Of a stretch of DNA of 11,131 nt, positions 1 to 7,192 are shown in pieces. Below the pieces are notes generated by a model. The model saw nothing but the letters and a program-made list of their open reading frames with translations, ran no database searches and was not told where the DNA came from. This DNA comes from an uncultured Alphaproteobacteria bacterium (GTDB lineage: Bacteria; Pseudomonadota; Alphaproteobacteria; RF32; CAG-239). Each line of letters opens with the position of its first letter. Within the stretch, counting starts at the first letter, position 1. The stretch is from positions 1-11,131 of the forward strand of contig CAKQSV010000020.1 of assembly GCA_934273635.1 (NCBI GenBank), written 5' to 3'. A program made the position numbers and the translations under genes.

Positions 1-146
1 AAATGCACCGGAGCCATGAAACCGAGCAGGCTTTGCAGTGCCGAAAGTTCAATGAAGAGCGTTGCCGGTGCCGACGGTTACACTACCGGATGTTGCAACA
101 GCAATCTTTACACCGCACTGTCGCCGGACGCTTGCACTAATAATTC
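1..146 (+). repeat. Terminal direct repeat, left copy
   Basis: Bases 1-146 match bases 10986-11131 at 145 of 146 positions. The only difference is C118 versus T11103, a first-codon-position Leu CTG/TTG synonymous change. The match starts at the first base and stops at the last base of the window, which is what a contig with overlapping ends, or one broken in a repeat, would show. Confidence 0.95.
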
Positions 147-2457
147 AACCTCTCTAAATGATTCCTGTTATTATGATGGGAGCAAGAAATATCGTTGCTC
201 GTGCGATAGGGCGCGTTATCCTTACAGCAATTCAGATAACACCACCTGCGGTTTGGGCGGGGAATTTGACGTTAGCGATGTTTGTGTCGCGCCCAATGCG
301 CAAGGTCAAGACATCAGTTATTACAGCGGGTGTTGTCCGAACTCTTATCAAGAGTGCGACGCCAACAATCACGAAGTCGGGTTGGGTAAGAGCTGTCGTG
401 TGCAAAGCAGCAAAGGCGTGGTGAACAGGTATGAAAGTTGCACCTGCGCCTCGCATTACGATACTGTTTGCTCGGACGGCAAGTTGATAAATGTGGATAA
501 TGTGTGCAAGCGCAATGGTCTGAACTACACCACCGAGAGCAACTGCGAAAGCCTGTGTACTAAGACTTCCGAGACTAATATTGACGACTATTTATATGGT
601 AACGTATGGCACTGTTTGTATGAAAACGACGGCGCAACCTTAAAAGAAACCGATGAGGAGCTGAAAGGCAAGTTATGCCGAGGGATTTTAACCGTAGGCG
701 CTAATTCCGGCGAATATGCCGATGATGCCTATAATGATTGCGAGGCGCAAGGGTATACCAAATCGGTCGATGACTGTTATGGCTCGGATGAGGTCAGCAG
801 TGTCTATACTATTATCCATTGTCCGAGTGACAGCAGTAAGGTTTGGTGCAGTGAGAGCAAGTATTGCACGGGTTATGATGTGTCGACCGCGGCGGTGTGC
901 AATGCGGGCGCCAATGTCAAATATTGCCTGAACTATGACGAGAGCAAAGGCATACGTTGCCGCTATCAGGAATCAACTTATAAAGATACTAACGGCAATA
1001 CCGTGACCACCGATTGTAACAGTTGTTGGCGAGACGGTGTATATGTCGGTAATTGTCAAAATTATGATGATAGCGACAAGGGTGACAGCAACCACTGTTG
1101 CAAACTGGGTTATAAAATGGTGAACGGCAAGTGCGTGGTGAATATCTGCAACCGGACATTGTACCCTTATGAGCAAAACCCAGGGAGTGACCAAGGAAAT
1201 TTGGAATATTGCTATCAGGGCGATCCGAGCGCGGCGTTGGGTTATCGGGCGTATTTTGGCTATAATGGTTGTAAGAGCGACGCAGCAAGTGGCGGGATGT
1301 GGATGCAAGATCCGAGCAATGCCCGCAAGTGCGTGTGCATCCGCAAAGATGAGCTTGGCACCGGTCGCACCTGGCTGCCGTTCAGTAATGATAAATATTT
1401 CAACACCAACAATGATTCGTCAGATAACTATACGCACATTGGTTTTTATAAAGGTGAGTACGGTGTCACCACCAGTTGCACCGATTCAACAGGAACCTAC
1501 TTTGGCTATGAATCTTGCTATATCGGTCGCATCTCTGGGACTACCGAGGCTAACAAAGGCATGTGCCTGTCTAAGCCGGAAGACAACCGTTATTACCAGG
1601 GCTCAGATTGGAGCGGTGTTGTCAGAGGAGTTGTCAGTGCAGTTATCAAAATGGCGGGAGAACCGGCAATCGAATTTCCACCGTCAGTATACGGTCACCC
1701 TGAGTGTATCAACAAATACAGTCACTGCCAGTCATCGACCGGCGAAAAATTGGGTGATGATTCCGCCTGCGCGTTGGTGGTCGAGGGGTGCGATAATGGT
1801 AATGAGGAGCAGTGCAACGAGTGTTACAGTGTTGCCAACCTCACTAAAAATAGCAAAGGTTTATACACGGCGCACAATAAGTTTTTGCTGAAAATCTATT
1901 CTTTCGGCAACACGGGCTATAACCTTAAATTTGAGAAATGCCCGACCGGTTTCAAAATGACCGCTGGCGGCGGTATTTGCACCACATATTGCAGTCTTAA
2001 CAAATTGTCAGGCTGTGAGACCGGATTTATCATGACCGAAGACGGCACCAGCTCCGGTAAAAAGATTGGCATTGTCTGGTACAAAAATGATGAGGTTGTC
2101 GATTTGATTGCTGCGGAAAATGCGCATTATTATAACTGGACAGATGGTATGGCTTATGCGGCGGACTATTATCCGCTCAAGAGCAGTGGCGACACCACTT
2201 TTGAGAATCATCCCCTGGTCGGTAAAGGCTTATGGGGCTTAAGAGATGATGAACAAGATATTGAGAGCGCGGTTTTTGTTTACCTTGAATTTGTTTATCA
2301 ATTAGAGGGATACTCGATCGCCCCAGGTTGGTTGGCAAAACAAGATCCGAACAATCCCGACAAAGCATATTATAGAGATTATTGGATGGGTAATTTTACT
2401 GACTATAAAACCGTCACAAGACGAGCTCCGGTCTTGATTAGGTTGAAAATACAATAA
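1..2457 (+). CDS. Large exported cysteine-rich modular protein, 5' end missing at window edge
   Basis: The frame is open from base 1, so the first internal ATG (16), which has no well-spaced Shine-Dalgarno, is unlikely to be the start. Joined to the 3'-end fragment at 10722-11131 it gives a 906-residue protein with a signal peptide. The visible part has about 54 cysteines, many in CC, CxC or C-x(5-10)-C spacing. Modules recur: a C-x3-GY-x5-C...CP...VxC...C-x-GY unit at about 736-885 that also opens the next gene product, and YPY...C...FGY-x-SC units (about 205-250, 1160-1300). From about 2057 (residues ~770-906 of the joined protein) the composition changes to a cysteine-poor domain with IGIVWY and a terminal RAPVLIRL, resembling DUF1566/Fibrobacter major paralogous domains. 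Known: such domains are extracellular. Inferred: a disulfide-rich envelope or surface protein; function unknown. It is 16 bp upstream of the next gene, probably in one operon. Confidence 0.8.
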   Translation, partial: KCTGAMKPSRLCSAESSMKSVAGADGYTTGCCNSNLYTALSPDACTNNSTSLNDSCYYDGSKKYRCSCDRARYPYSNSDNTTCGLGGEFDVSDVCVAPNAQGQDISYYSGCCPNSYQECDANNHEVGLGKSCRVQSSKGVVNRYESCTCASHYDTVCSDGKLINVDNVCKRNGLNYTTESNCESLCTKTSETNIDDYLYGNVWHCLYENDGATLKETDEELKGKLCRGILTVGANSGEYADDAYNDCEAQGYTKSVDDCYGSDEVSSVYTIIHCPSDSSKVWCSESKYCTGYDVSTAAVCNAGANVKYCLNYDESKGIRCRYQESTYKDTNGNTVTTDCNSCWRDGVYVGNCQNYDDSDKGDSNHCCKLGYKMVNGKCVVNICNRTLYPYEQNPGSDQGNLEYCYQGDPSAALGYRAYFGYNGCKSDAASGGMWMQDPSNARKCVCIRKDELGTGRTWLPFSNDKYFNTNNDSSDNYTHIGFYKGEYGVTTSCTDSTGTYFGYESCYIGRISGTTEANKGMCLSKPEDNRYYQGSDWSGVVRGVVSAVIKMAGEPAIEFPPSVYGHPECINKYSHCQSSTGEKLGDDSACALVVEGCDNGNEEQCNECYSVANLTKNSKGLYTAHNKFLLKIYSFGNTGYNLKFEKCPTGFKMTAGGGICTTYCSLNKLSGCETGFIMTEDGTSSGKKIGIVWYKNDEVVDLIAAENAHYYNWTDGMAYAADYYPLKSSGDTTFENHPLVGKGLWGLRDDEQDIESAVFVYLEFVYQLEGYSIAPGWLAKQDPNNPDKAYYRDYWMGNFTDYKTVTRRAPVLIRLKIQ

Positions 2458-2473
2458 ATGGGAGGGCAGAGTG

Positions 2474-3871
2474 ATGAAAACCATATTATACAGCAGCGTA
2501 ATTGCGGGTTTGGCACTGTCTTCACCGGCTTGGGCGGCTTTAGTGCCCGAGGATAAGGCTGATTGCGAGAGCCTTGGCTACACAGTTGATTTTGACGAGT
2601 GCTTGGCGCAAAAAGCCATGCCGTTGCTGTGTCCGTTTTATTCGGTGAACAACAAAAAGGTGGCGTGCATTATTAACTCTTGCCGCGGTTATCCGCTCAA
2701 AGAAAGCGACTTCAGCCAGACGATGTCTGACGGTCAGCCGTTGAGCGCGCATATTGACGGAGATTTTATTCCCGAGCAGACGGAATCAGCCGCCGCGCTC
2801 GGGTGTCGTGCCGGTTGGGAAAAGTCGGGCGATAGCTTAAAAGAAGTTTGGTATTATAAAATAAAAAAATGCAAAGACAGCAGTCGTTTTCAAAATGACA
2901 AATGCGATGTGGGTTGCGACAAGGTCAATAAATATCCGTATTCGAGCCACCCCGGAGATTTGGCGGGCGAGGTTGATAACTGCGTTGACAAAGACGGCAC
3001 GTGGTTTGGTTATAAGAGTTGCAACGATGGTTGGTATTTGAGCAACGGGCGTTGCGAGCTGTCAGAGTGCGAGATTGCAAATTATCCCTATATCAGTGAT
3101 CCCAATCAAGATGAAGTCCGTGGCACGACGTCCACTTGTCGCATTGGCGGTAGCGTCTATTATCGTTTTGAGTCCTGCAACAGTGGGTTTACGCTCGCCG
3201 GCGGTGTATGCGCCAAAACCTGTAATGTTAATATCAGTGGTTGTCTGAAAAACACAAAAACCATTACTTTTGAGGCAAACGGCAAGAGCTATCAACAGCA
3301 ATATTATGATTGGAAGTGCGATTTTTCAACCCCGCTTTGCAAAGTCGGTGATTATGCCGCGATTAATGATAAAATTGTGGGAATTATTTTTCATCTGCCG
3401 GAAAGTGAAAACGATAAAACCATGATTGTAGCTAATACCTCTTGGACTGGGGCGGTTTTCGCTCAAGGTGAAGCCGCGAGTTTTGATACGCCTATTGCAT
3501 GGAACGGAGAAGACGGTAAAAACAATATAAATATTATCAAGGTTGTGCAACAAGCATATCCGAGCTATTCTTATCCGGCATTTGAACATTGTTACAACTA
3601 TGCGCCGTCAAACGGCAGTTGCGGCATCGGACAAGATAATTTTTGCACTATTGGCGAGTGGTTCTTAGGCAATAGAAAAGAGTTGAATATAATGTATGAA
3701 AATAGATATTTGCTTTATAACATGACTAATGACGGGAGATATTTATCCGGACAAAAACTAACCTCACAAGAAGGTAGCAGCGGTTATTATTTTAAAATAG
3801 ATTGGCTCGGCAGTGGTTGGGGTACCAAGAAAACCGATAGACAGGACCTAATCCCCATCACCTCGTTTTAA
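2474..3871 (+). CDS. Exported cysteine-rich protein with C-terminal DUF1566-like domain
   Basis: The product is 465 residues. ATG 2474 is preferred over an in-frame GTG at 2471 because GGAGG at 2461-2465 sits 8 bases before it. An N-terminal Sec signal peptide (residues 1-21, hydrophobic core ending in AWA) is followed by 23 cysteines. Residues ~30-75 form the C-x3-GY-x5-C...LLCP...VAC...C-x-GY module. Residues ~148-200 and ~199-252 are two tandem copies of a second module: C-x4-5-YPY-x(13-18)-C-x(6-9)-[FR][GF][YE]-x-SC-x-G[WF]-x-L-x2-G-x-C. Residues ~290-465 form a cysteine-poorer domain with VGIIF, a cysteine-flanked YNYAP segment, GEWFLGNRKELNIMYEN and a final LIPITSF. That pattern resembles the 'GEWYLPS..EL..LY.N' core of DUF1566/Lcl-like and Fibrobacter paralogous domains. 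It is a smaller paralogue of the upstream gene, 16 bp away, so co-transcription is likely. Extracytoplasmic location is well supported; role is unknown (adhesion or ligand binding is only a guess). Confidence 0.85.
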   Translation: MKTILYSSVIAGLALSSPAWAALVPEDKADCESLGYTVDFDECLAQKAMPLLCPFYSVNNKKVACIINSCRGYPLKESDFSQTMSDGQPLSAHIDGDFIPEQTESAAALGCRAGWEKSGDSLKEVWYYKIKKCKDSSRFQNDKCDVGCDKVNKYPYSSHPGDLAGEVDNCVDKDGTWFGYKSCNDGWYLSNGRCELSECEIANYPYISDPNQDEVRGTTSTCRIGGSVYYRFESCNSGFTLAGGVCAKTCNVNISGCLKNTKTITFEANGKSYQQQYYDWKCDFSTPLCKVGDYAAINDKIVGIIFHLPESENDKTMIVANTSWTGAVFAQGEAASFDTPIAWNGEDGKNNINIIKVVQQAYPSYSYPAFEHCYNYAPSNGSCGIGQDNFCTIGEWFLGNRKELNIMYENRYLLYNMTNDGRYLSGQKLTSQEGSSGYYFKIDWLGSGWGTKKTDRQDLIPITSF

Positions 3872-3942
3872 CCTCCAACTGCACATTATTGCGCCCTATA
3901 CCCCGATCGTCATTGCGTTCCTTAGCCGTATTCCTCCTCCGT

Positions 3943-4242
3943 CGTCATCGCGAGCGCAGCGTGGCGATCCAAGTGTAAAGTAGCCGCTTATTCCCTCTCT
4001 AAATTATTAGAGAGGGAAAGCGAGCTTGCGAGCAAGGGTGAGTTTAAAATAAAGGAAGGACTTCAAGTTGAGTGCGGTCAATTAAAAATACGAACATAAC
4101 TTTAAACTCACCCGATTGCTAAGCGCAAATGCTATCGCATTTACTAAGCAATCTTGCCTCTCTAAAAATTCAGAGAGGCAAGTGTAAAAGTAGCCTTATA
4201 ATCATACTGGATTACCACGGCGGTTCCCGCCTCGTAATGACG
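3943..4242. repeat. Composite inverted-repeat element, copy 1 (MITE/REP-like)
   Basis: This roughly 300 bp non-coding element is bounded by imperfect inverted arms: CGTCATCGCGAG...GTGGCGATCCA (3943-3971) and TGGATTACCACG...CTCGTAATGACG (4208-4242). Inside, in order, are a 12-bp-stem hairpin (3991-4002/4007-4018, loop ATTA), a 13-bp inverted repeat (4036-4048/4101-4113), an imperfect hairpin (4114-4132/4137-4153) and a 10-bp-stem hairpin (4154-4163/4172-4181). The motif AAGTGTAAAGTAGC near 3971 recurs as AAGTGTAAAAGTAGC near 4180. The same order of parts is present at 10221-10545. No transposase and no convincing open frame is seen, so it is a non-autonomous or extragenic palindromic element. 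Confidence 0.8.
4036..4113. repeat. Inner inverted repeat GGGTGAGTTTAAA / TTTAAACTCACCC
   Basis: Perfect 13-bp arms at 4036-4048 and 4101-4113 enclose a 52-bp A-rich spacer containing AAGGAAGGACT. Copy 2 has the equivalent arms at 10300-10311 and 10346-10357 with the same AAGGGAAGGACT motif in a shorter spacer. Each outer side carries a CCTCTCT...AGAGAGG hairpin, so the unit is palindromic at two scales. This suggests an element nested within the CGTCATTGCGAG-type outer arms. Confidence 0.75.
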
Positions 4243-4257
4243 TAAAGCGTTAAAAAT

Positions 4258-4502
4258 CGTCATTGCGAGACCGCAGAGCGGGCGAAGCAATCTACCCCTT
4301 TTCGTTCGTCATTGCGAGTCCACAGAGTGGACGAAGCAATCCAGTTGAAAAATATAGCAAAATCATAAAACTGGACTGCTTCGTTTGTTGCCAAACTCGC
4401 AGTGACGAGTGATGGAAGACTGCTTTGTTTGTAGCCAAATTCTCAGTGACGATGGAGAGAGGGGACTGTTTTGTTAGTCCCCCGTCTCGCCATGACAGTC
4501 GT
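4258..4502. repeat. Cluster of CGTCATTGCGAG...GAAGCAATC short repeats in both orientations
   Basis: At least five degenerate units lie between the composite element and the fprA stop. Two are forward: 4258-4292 (CGTCATTGCGAGACC...GAAGCAATC) and 4307-4344. Three are reversed: 4371-4408, 4418-4453 and 4461-4502 (CTGGACTGCTTCGTTTG...CGCAGTGACG type). Units 4307-4344 and 4371-4408 together form a large imperfect palindrome. Within the last unit GGGGACT/AGTCCCC (4461-4467/4476-4482) makes a perfect hairpin that could help end fprA transcription, although no T-run follows it on either strand. This repeat type is widespread in intergenic DNA of many bacteria. Confidence 0.8.
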
Positions 4503-4506
4503 GAGC

Positions 4507-5688
4507 CTATTCCGCAATAAGTTCCTTAACGCGCTCGGCCATTTTATCCAAAACATCAGACTTGGGCGTGTATTTCTCCTCAAACGGAGCGACGGTATCC
4601 CAACCCAAATCCTCATAAACTTTTTGGATATTATTAACCACGCCGGCTTTCCAACCATAGGAACCGAAAGCCATGGCGCGCTTGTTTTTGGGTTGCAAAC
4701 CGTGCATATAAGTTACAAATGCGGCAACGCGCGGAAACAGCTGATTATTCAAGGTTGGGCTGCCGATAAGCACATATTTGGCGTCTAAAAAGTCAATCAT
4801 AACTTCTGACACGCTTTTACCGCTCAAGCAGTGTTTAACCACCGGAATTCCCGCGTCTTGAATCACCGCCATGGCGGTTTCGGCCAATTTGGCGGTCGCG
4901 CCCCACATGGTGTCATAAACAATCACGGCTTTTCCCTCATTTTGCCCGCTTGCCCATTTGGCATAAAGCCCCAAAATGGTGTTGACTTCTTTTTCGCCCG
5001 ACCAAATACACCCGTGCGACGGCGCAATCATCTCTACGTCAATCTCCAACTTGCAGGCGGTGTCCAAAGCCTTTTCTGCCTGCATGCCGTAGGGGAACAA
5101 AATGTTTGCATAATAGCTTTTAGCCTCCTGACAAACCACATCAAACGGCGCGTCCTTCACCCAGATTGAGTCAGAAGCATAATGTTGTCCGAACCCGTCG
5201 TTAGAAAGCAGCAACTTGTCTTCCTTAACATAAGTCATCATCGAGTCGGGCCAATGCAACATAGGGGTCGTCATAAACGCCAACGTGTGCTGTCCCAAAG
5301 AGAGCGTATCTCCGGTTTTAATAATTTGGTATTCCCAACCGGTGGTGTCAAAATGCGCTTCCAACGCCATTTTGCCGGCGGCGTTAGTCACAATCTTGGC
5401 TTGCGGCGCCAACTTCATCAGCTCAGGAATATTACCCGAGTGATCCATTTCAACATGGTTGACGACAATATAATCAATATTGCCAAAATCAATCACACTC
5501 TTAATTCTGGCAATATTTTCAGCTGACATATAAGCCTTAACGCCGTCAATCAGCGCGATTTTTTCATCCTTAATCAAATAAGCGTTATAAGTTGAGCCTT
5601 TAGGGGTGGTGTAGCCGTGAAACTCGCGCAAGTTCCAGTCTTTAACACCTGTCCAAAAGATATTCGGTCTGATTTCAATAGCGTTCAT
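4507..5688 (-). CDS. fprA: Flavodiiron protein (oxygen/nitric oxide reductase, A-type)
   Basis: The product is 393 residues, the normal length of a class A flavodiiron protein. The N-terminal metallo-beta-lactamase-like domain (~1-250) carries the complete diiron ligand set: H78-x-E80-x-D82-H83, H145, D164 and H225, with the same spacing as characterised family members. The C-terminal flavodoxin domain (~254-393) starts with an FMN phosphate-binding loop (YDTMWGATAKLA). There is no rubredoxin or NAD(P)H oxidoreductase extension, so electrons must come from a separate donor such as rubredoxin. Family role: four-electron reduction of O2 to water and/or reduction of NO to N2O in the cytoplasm of anaerobes. 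ATG at 5688 is chosen because AAAGGG lies 6 bases upstream; an in-frame TTG at 5703 overlaps that site. It is divergent from perR, sharing a 126-bp intergenic region with a PerR/Fur-type box. A TATAAAA (5731-5725, minus) is a possible -10 without a clear -35. Confidence 0.95.
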   Translation of the reverse strand: MNAIEIRPNIFWTGVKDWNLREFHGYTTPKGSTYNAYLIKDEKIALIDGVKAYMSAENIARIKSVIDFGNIDYIVVNHVEMDHSGNIPELMKLAPQAKIVTNAAGKMALEAHFDTTGWEYQIIKTGDTLSLGQHTLAFMTTPMLHWPDSMMTYVKEDKLLLSNDGFGQHYASDSIWVKDAPFDVVCQEAKSYYANILFPYGMQAEKALDTACKLEIDVEMIAPSHGCIWSGEKEVNTILGLYAKWASGQNEGKAVIVYDTMWGATAKLAETAMAVIQDAGIPVVKHCLSGKSVSEVMIDFLDAKYVLIGSPTLNNQLFPRVAAFVTYMHGLQPKNKRAMAFGSYGWKAGVVNNIQKVYEDLGWDTVAPFEEKYTPKSDVLDKMAERVKELIAE

Positions 5689-5750
5689 AATCTGCCCTTT
5701 CAAAAAAATATTGTCTCAAACTGCTTTTATACTTAATCATAAAAACAGGG

Positions 5751-5778
5751 TTGACAAGAATTTATTTTTAGTTATAAA
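5751..5778 (+). promoter_or_regulatory. Sigma-70-type promoter of perR-rubrerythrin
   Basis: A perfect TTGACA at 5751-5756 is separated by 16 bp from TATAAA at 5773-5778. It points to perR, whose ATG is at 5815 behind AGGA at 5805-5808. The start point would fall inside the operator at 5780-5798. Confidence 0.75.
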
Positions 5779-5779
5779 C

Positions 5780-5798
5780 AATAACGATAATCATTATT
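5780..5798. promoter_or_regulatory. Fur/PerR-family operator
   Basis: The 19-mer AATAACGATAATCATTATT matches the classical Fur box GATAATGATAATCATTATC at 16 of 19 positions. Its central GATAATCATTAT also matches the PerR box TTATAATNATTATAA at 11 of 14 defined positions in that frame. It lies directly downstream of the -10 of the perR promoter, where binding would block initiation. Given the product of the adjacent gene, PerR autorepression is the likeliest use; fprA on the other strand might share it. Confidence 0.75.
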
Positions 5799-5814
5799 AA
5801 TTTTAGGATATAAA

Positions 5815-6192
5815 ATGAAATTTTCCAGACAACGCGAGGTTATTTTGCAAACGCTTCAAGAAAATGTGGTTCACCCGAACGCTGACTACATTTATCAAAA
5901 AGTGCGTCAAAAATTGCCGAACATCAGTCTGGCAACTGTTTATCGCAATCTGAAGCAACTGTCCGAACAAGGGGTTATCCGTAGTATTGAGGGCTTGGAC
6001 GACACGGTGCACTTTGACCACAATATCGGCAAGCACCATCATTTTATTTGCACCCGCTGCAAAAAAATTTTTGATATTGATGATAGCGTTACCGCCGGTT
6101 TGGATGCCAAAATATTAGAAACTTATGGCGCTTGTGTCGAGACTTCTGATTTTACCTTCAAGGGCTTGTGCGAAGATTGCCGCCGAAACTAA
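5815..6192 (+). CDS. perR: PerR-type peroxide-sensing repressor (Fur family)
   Basis: The product is 125 residues, slightly short for a Fur-family protein. It has an N-terminal winged helix with the recognition segment SLATVYRNLKQL (38-49) and a C-terminal dimerisation domain. Structural zinc ligands are two CxxC pairs, C79/C82 and C119/C122. The regulatory site matches Bacillus subtilis PerR H37, D85, H91, H93 and D104 as H20, D68, H74, H76 and D87, with every spacing identical. Asp at the position of D85 (HFDH here) is the feature that separates PerR from Fur and Zur, which usually have Glu. Known for PerR: Fe(II)-bound protein represses, and peroxide oxidises His ligands so that DNA is released. 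The gene has a strong promoter with an overlapping operator, suggesting autoregulation. It is followed after 26 bp by rubrerythrin, its probable main target. Confidence 0.9.
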   Translation: MKFSRQREVILQTLQENVVHPNADYIYQKVRQKLPNISLATVYRNLKQLSEQGVIRSIEGLDDTVHFDHNIGKHHHFICTRCKKIFDIDDSVTAGLDAKILETYGACVETSDFTFKGLCEDCRRN

Positions 6193-6218
6193 CTTTTTTT
6201 TCAACAGGAGAAACCATA

Positions 6219-6758
6219 ATGGAACTTAAAGGCTCAAAAACCGAACAAAACTTAAAAGACGCTTTTGCCGGCGAATCAATGGCGCGCAACAAATATACCT
6301 ACTATGCCTCAAAGGCTAAGAAAGAAGGCTATAACATCATCGCCGACAAGTTTGAGCAAACCGCCAACAACGAAAAAGAGCACGCCAAATTGTGGTTTAA
6401 GCTGTTGCATAACGGCGAAGTTCCGTCAACAATGGAAAATTTGAAGGATGCCGCCGCCGGTGAAAACTTTGAGTGGACGGATATGTACGAGCGTATGGCG
6501 CAAGAGGCCAAAGAAGAGGGCTTTACCAAAATCGCCGCCTTGTTCACTGCTGTTGGCAAAATTGAAAAAGGGCACGAAGAAAGATATAAAGCTCTGTTGG
6601 ATGCCTTGTGCGAAGGTCGTGTTTTCTCTCGTCCGACCAAAGTCGTTTGGGAATGCGCAAACTGCGGCTGCCGTGTCGAAAGTCCCAAAGCGCCGGAAAA
6701 ATGCCCCGTGTGCGACCACCCGCAAGCCTATTTCTTTGAACTGCAGGAAGAGTTTTAA
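6219..6758 (+). CDS. rbr: Rubrerythrin
   Basis: The product is 179 residues. ATG 6219 is chosen because AGGAG (6206-6210) sits 8 bases upstream and the family N-terminus starts here; a longer open frame from 6168 overlaps the end of perR. The four-helix ferritin-like domain (~1-135) carries the diiron ligands E19, E52-x2-H55, E82-x2-E85 and E116-x2-H119. The C-terminal rubredoxin domain (~142-176) has C146-x2-C149 and C162-x2-C165 for one FeS4 site. Family role: cytoplasmic NADH-dependent peroxidase that reduces H2O2 to water in anaerobes and microaerophiles, with electrons delivered through rubredoxin-type partners. It is second in the perR operon, which has the operator at 5780-5798, so induction by peroxide is expected. 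A strong terminator follows. Confidence 0.96.
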   Translation: MELKGSKTEQNLKDAFAGESMARNKYTYYASKAKKEGYNIIADKFEQTANNEKEHAKLWFKLLHNGEVPSTMENLKDAAAGENFEWTDMYERMAQEAKEEGFTKIAALFTAVGKIEKGHEERYKALLDALCEGRVFSRPTKVVWECANCGCRVESPKAPEKCPVCDHPQAYFFELQEEF

Positions 6759-6777
6759 GCTCAGCGGCTTTGTTTTT

Positions 6778-6812
6778 AATCCTCTCAGACGGTGGTTTGG
6801 GAGGATTTTTTT
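6778..6812 (+). terminator. Rho-independent terminator of perR-rbr
   Basis: AATCCTC (6778-6784) pairs with GAGGATT (6801-6807), with a further C-G pair inside at 6786/6799 and a G/T-rich loop. A run of seven T (6806-6812) follows. It lies 20 bp after the rubrerythrin stop codon. Confidence 0.85.
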
Positions 6813-6870
6813 GTTGATTAAAAAAATCTTGTATAAAACTGCAAGAAAACAGCTTTATTTGTGATAATTC

Positions 6871-6879
6871 TGCTATAAT
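6871..6879 (+). promoter_or_regulatory. Extended -10 promoter of the lipoprotein-deaminase operon
   Basis: TGCTATAAT (TGN plus a perfect TATAAT, 6874-6879) lies 36 bases upstream of the lipoprotein ATG. No good TTGACA is seen 16-18 bp upstream, so the TG extension probably compensates. It is downstream of the rbr terminator, which makes this a separate transcription unit. Confidence 0.65.
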
Positions 6880-6914
6880 GTCCCTAACGATAAGACGATA
6901 AAGGAGATTATACG

Positions 6915-7190
6915 ATGAAAAAATTGTTTTTATTGAGCCTGATTGCTTTGGTGTCGGCTTGTTCCTCAGCCCCGCAAGAAACCTATCCTTACGGTATGAG
7001 CGAGGCGGAGTGGAATCAGTTGTCAATCAAAGACAAAACTAAAATCCGCCGCGATTTTTATTTTTATGAGCGCGGACAAATTAATTTTGTCAACCCTGAT
7101 ATGAATATTGAGGGCAAAAAAGAGTTGCCGAACGTTTATCAGAACAAAGCCACTAAAAAAGCCGCGCCGCAAGAAAACGCCGGAGAATAA
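6915..7190 (+). CDS. Small putative lipoprotein
   Basis: The product is 91 residues. A short lipoprotein signal peptide (MKK, then a hydrophobic stretch) ends in the lipobox LVSAC, with lipidated C16 followed by Ser-Ser; in enterobacterial rules Ser at +2 favours the outer membrane. The mature part of about 76 residues is hydrophilic. It has an AEWNQLSIKDKTKIRRDFY segment likely to be helical, an aromatic YFYERG patch and a lysine-rich tail. No further cysteines are present. AAGGAG at 6901-6906 sits 8 bases before the ATG. Two bases separate it from the deaminase gene, whose Shine-Dalgarno lies in the last codons of this gene, so the two are translated from one mRNA. I do not recognise the family and propose no function. 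Confidence 0.8.
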   Translation: MKKLFLLSLIALVSACSSAPQETYPYGMSEAEWNQLSIKDKTKIRRDFYFYERGQINFVNPDMNIEGKKELPNVYQNKATKKAAPQENAGE

Positions 7191-7192
7191 TT

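Noticed and set aside
1169..1891. A 240-residue open frame in another plus frame of the cysteine-rich gene
   Set aside because: The main frame is continuous, carries the modular cysteine pattern and continues from the signal-peptide fragment; this one has shadow-type composition.
3872..4506. CRISPR array or tRNA/rRNA gene in the repeat-rich gap
   Set aside because: The repeats vary in spacing, orientation and length and are internally palindromic; there are no regular spacers, and no cloverleaf or rRNA motif was recognised.
4471..5526. Three plus-strand open frames of 105-114 residues across fprA
   Set aside because: They are antisense shadows of a gene with all diiron ligands intact, with no family features of their own.
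6168..6218. Longer rubrerythrin start at 6168
   Set aside because: It would overlap the end of perR and add 17 residues absent from the family; a good ribosome site precedes 6219.
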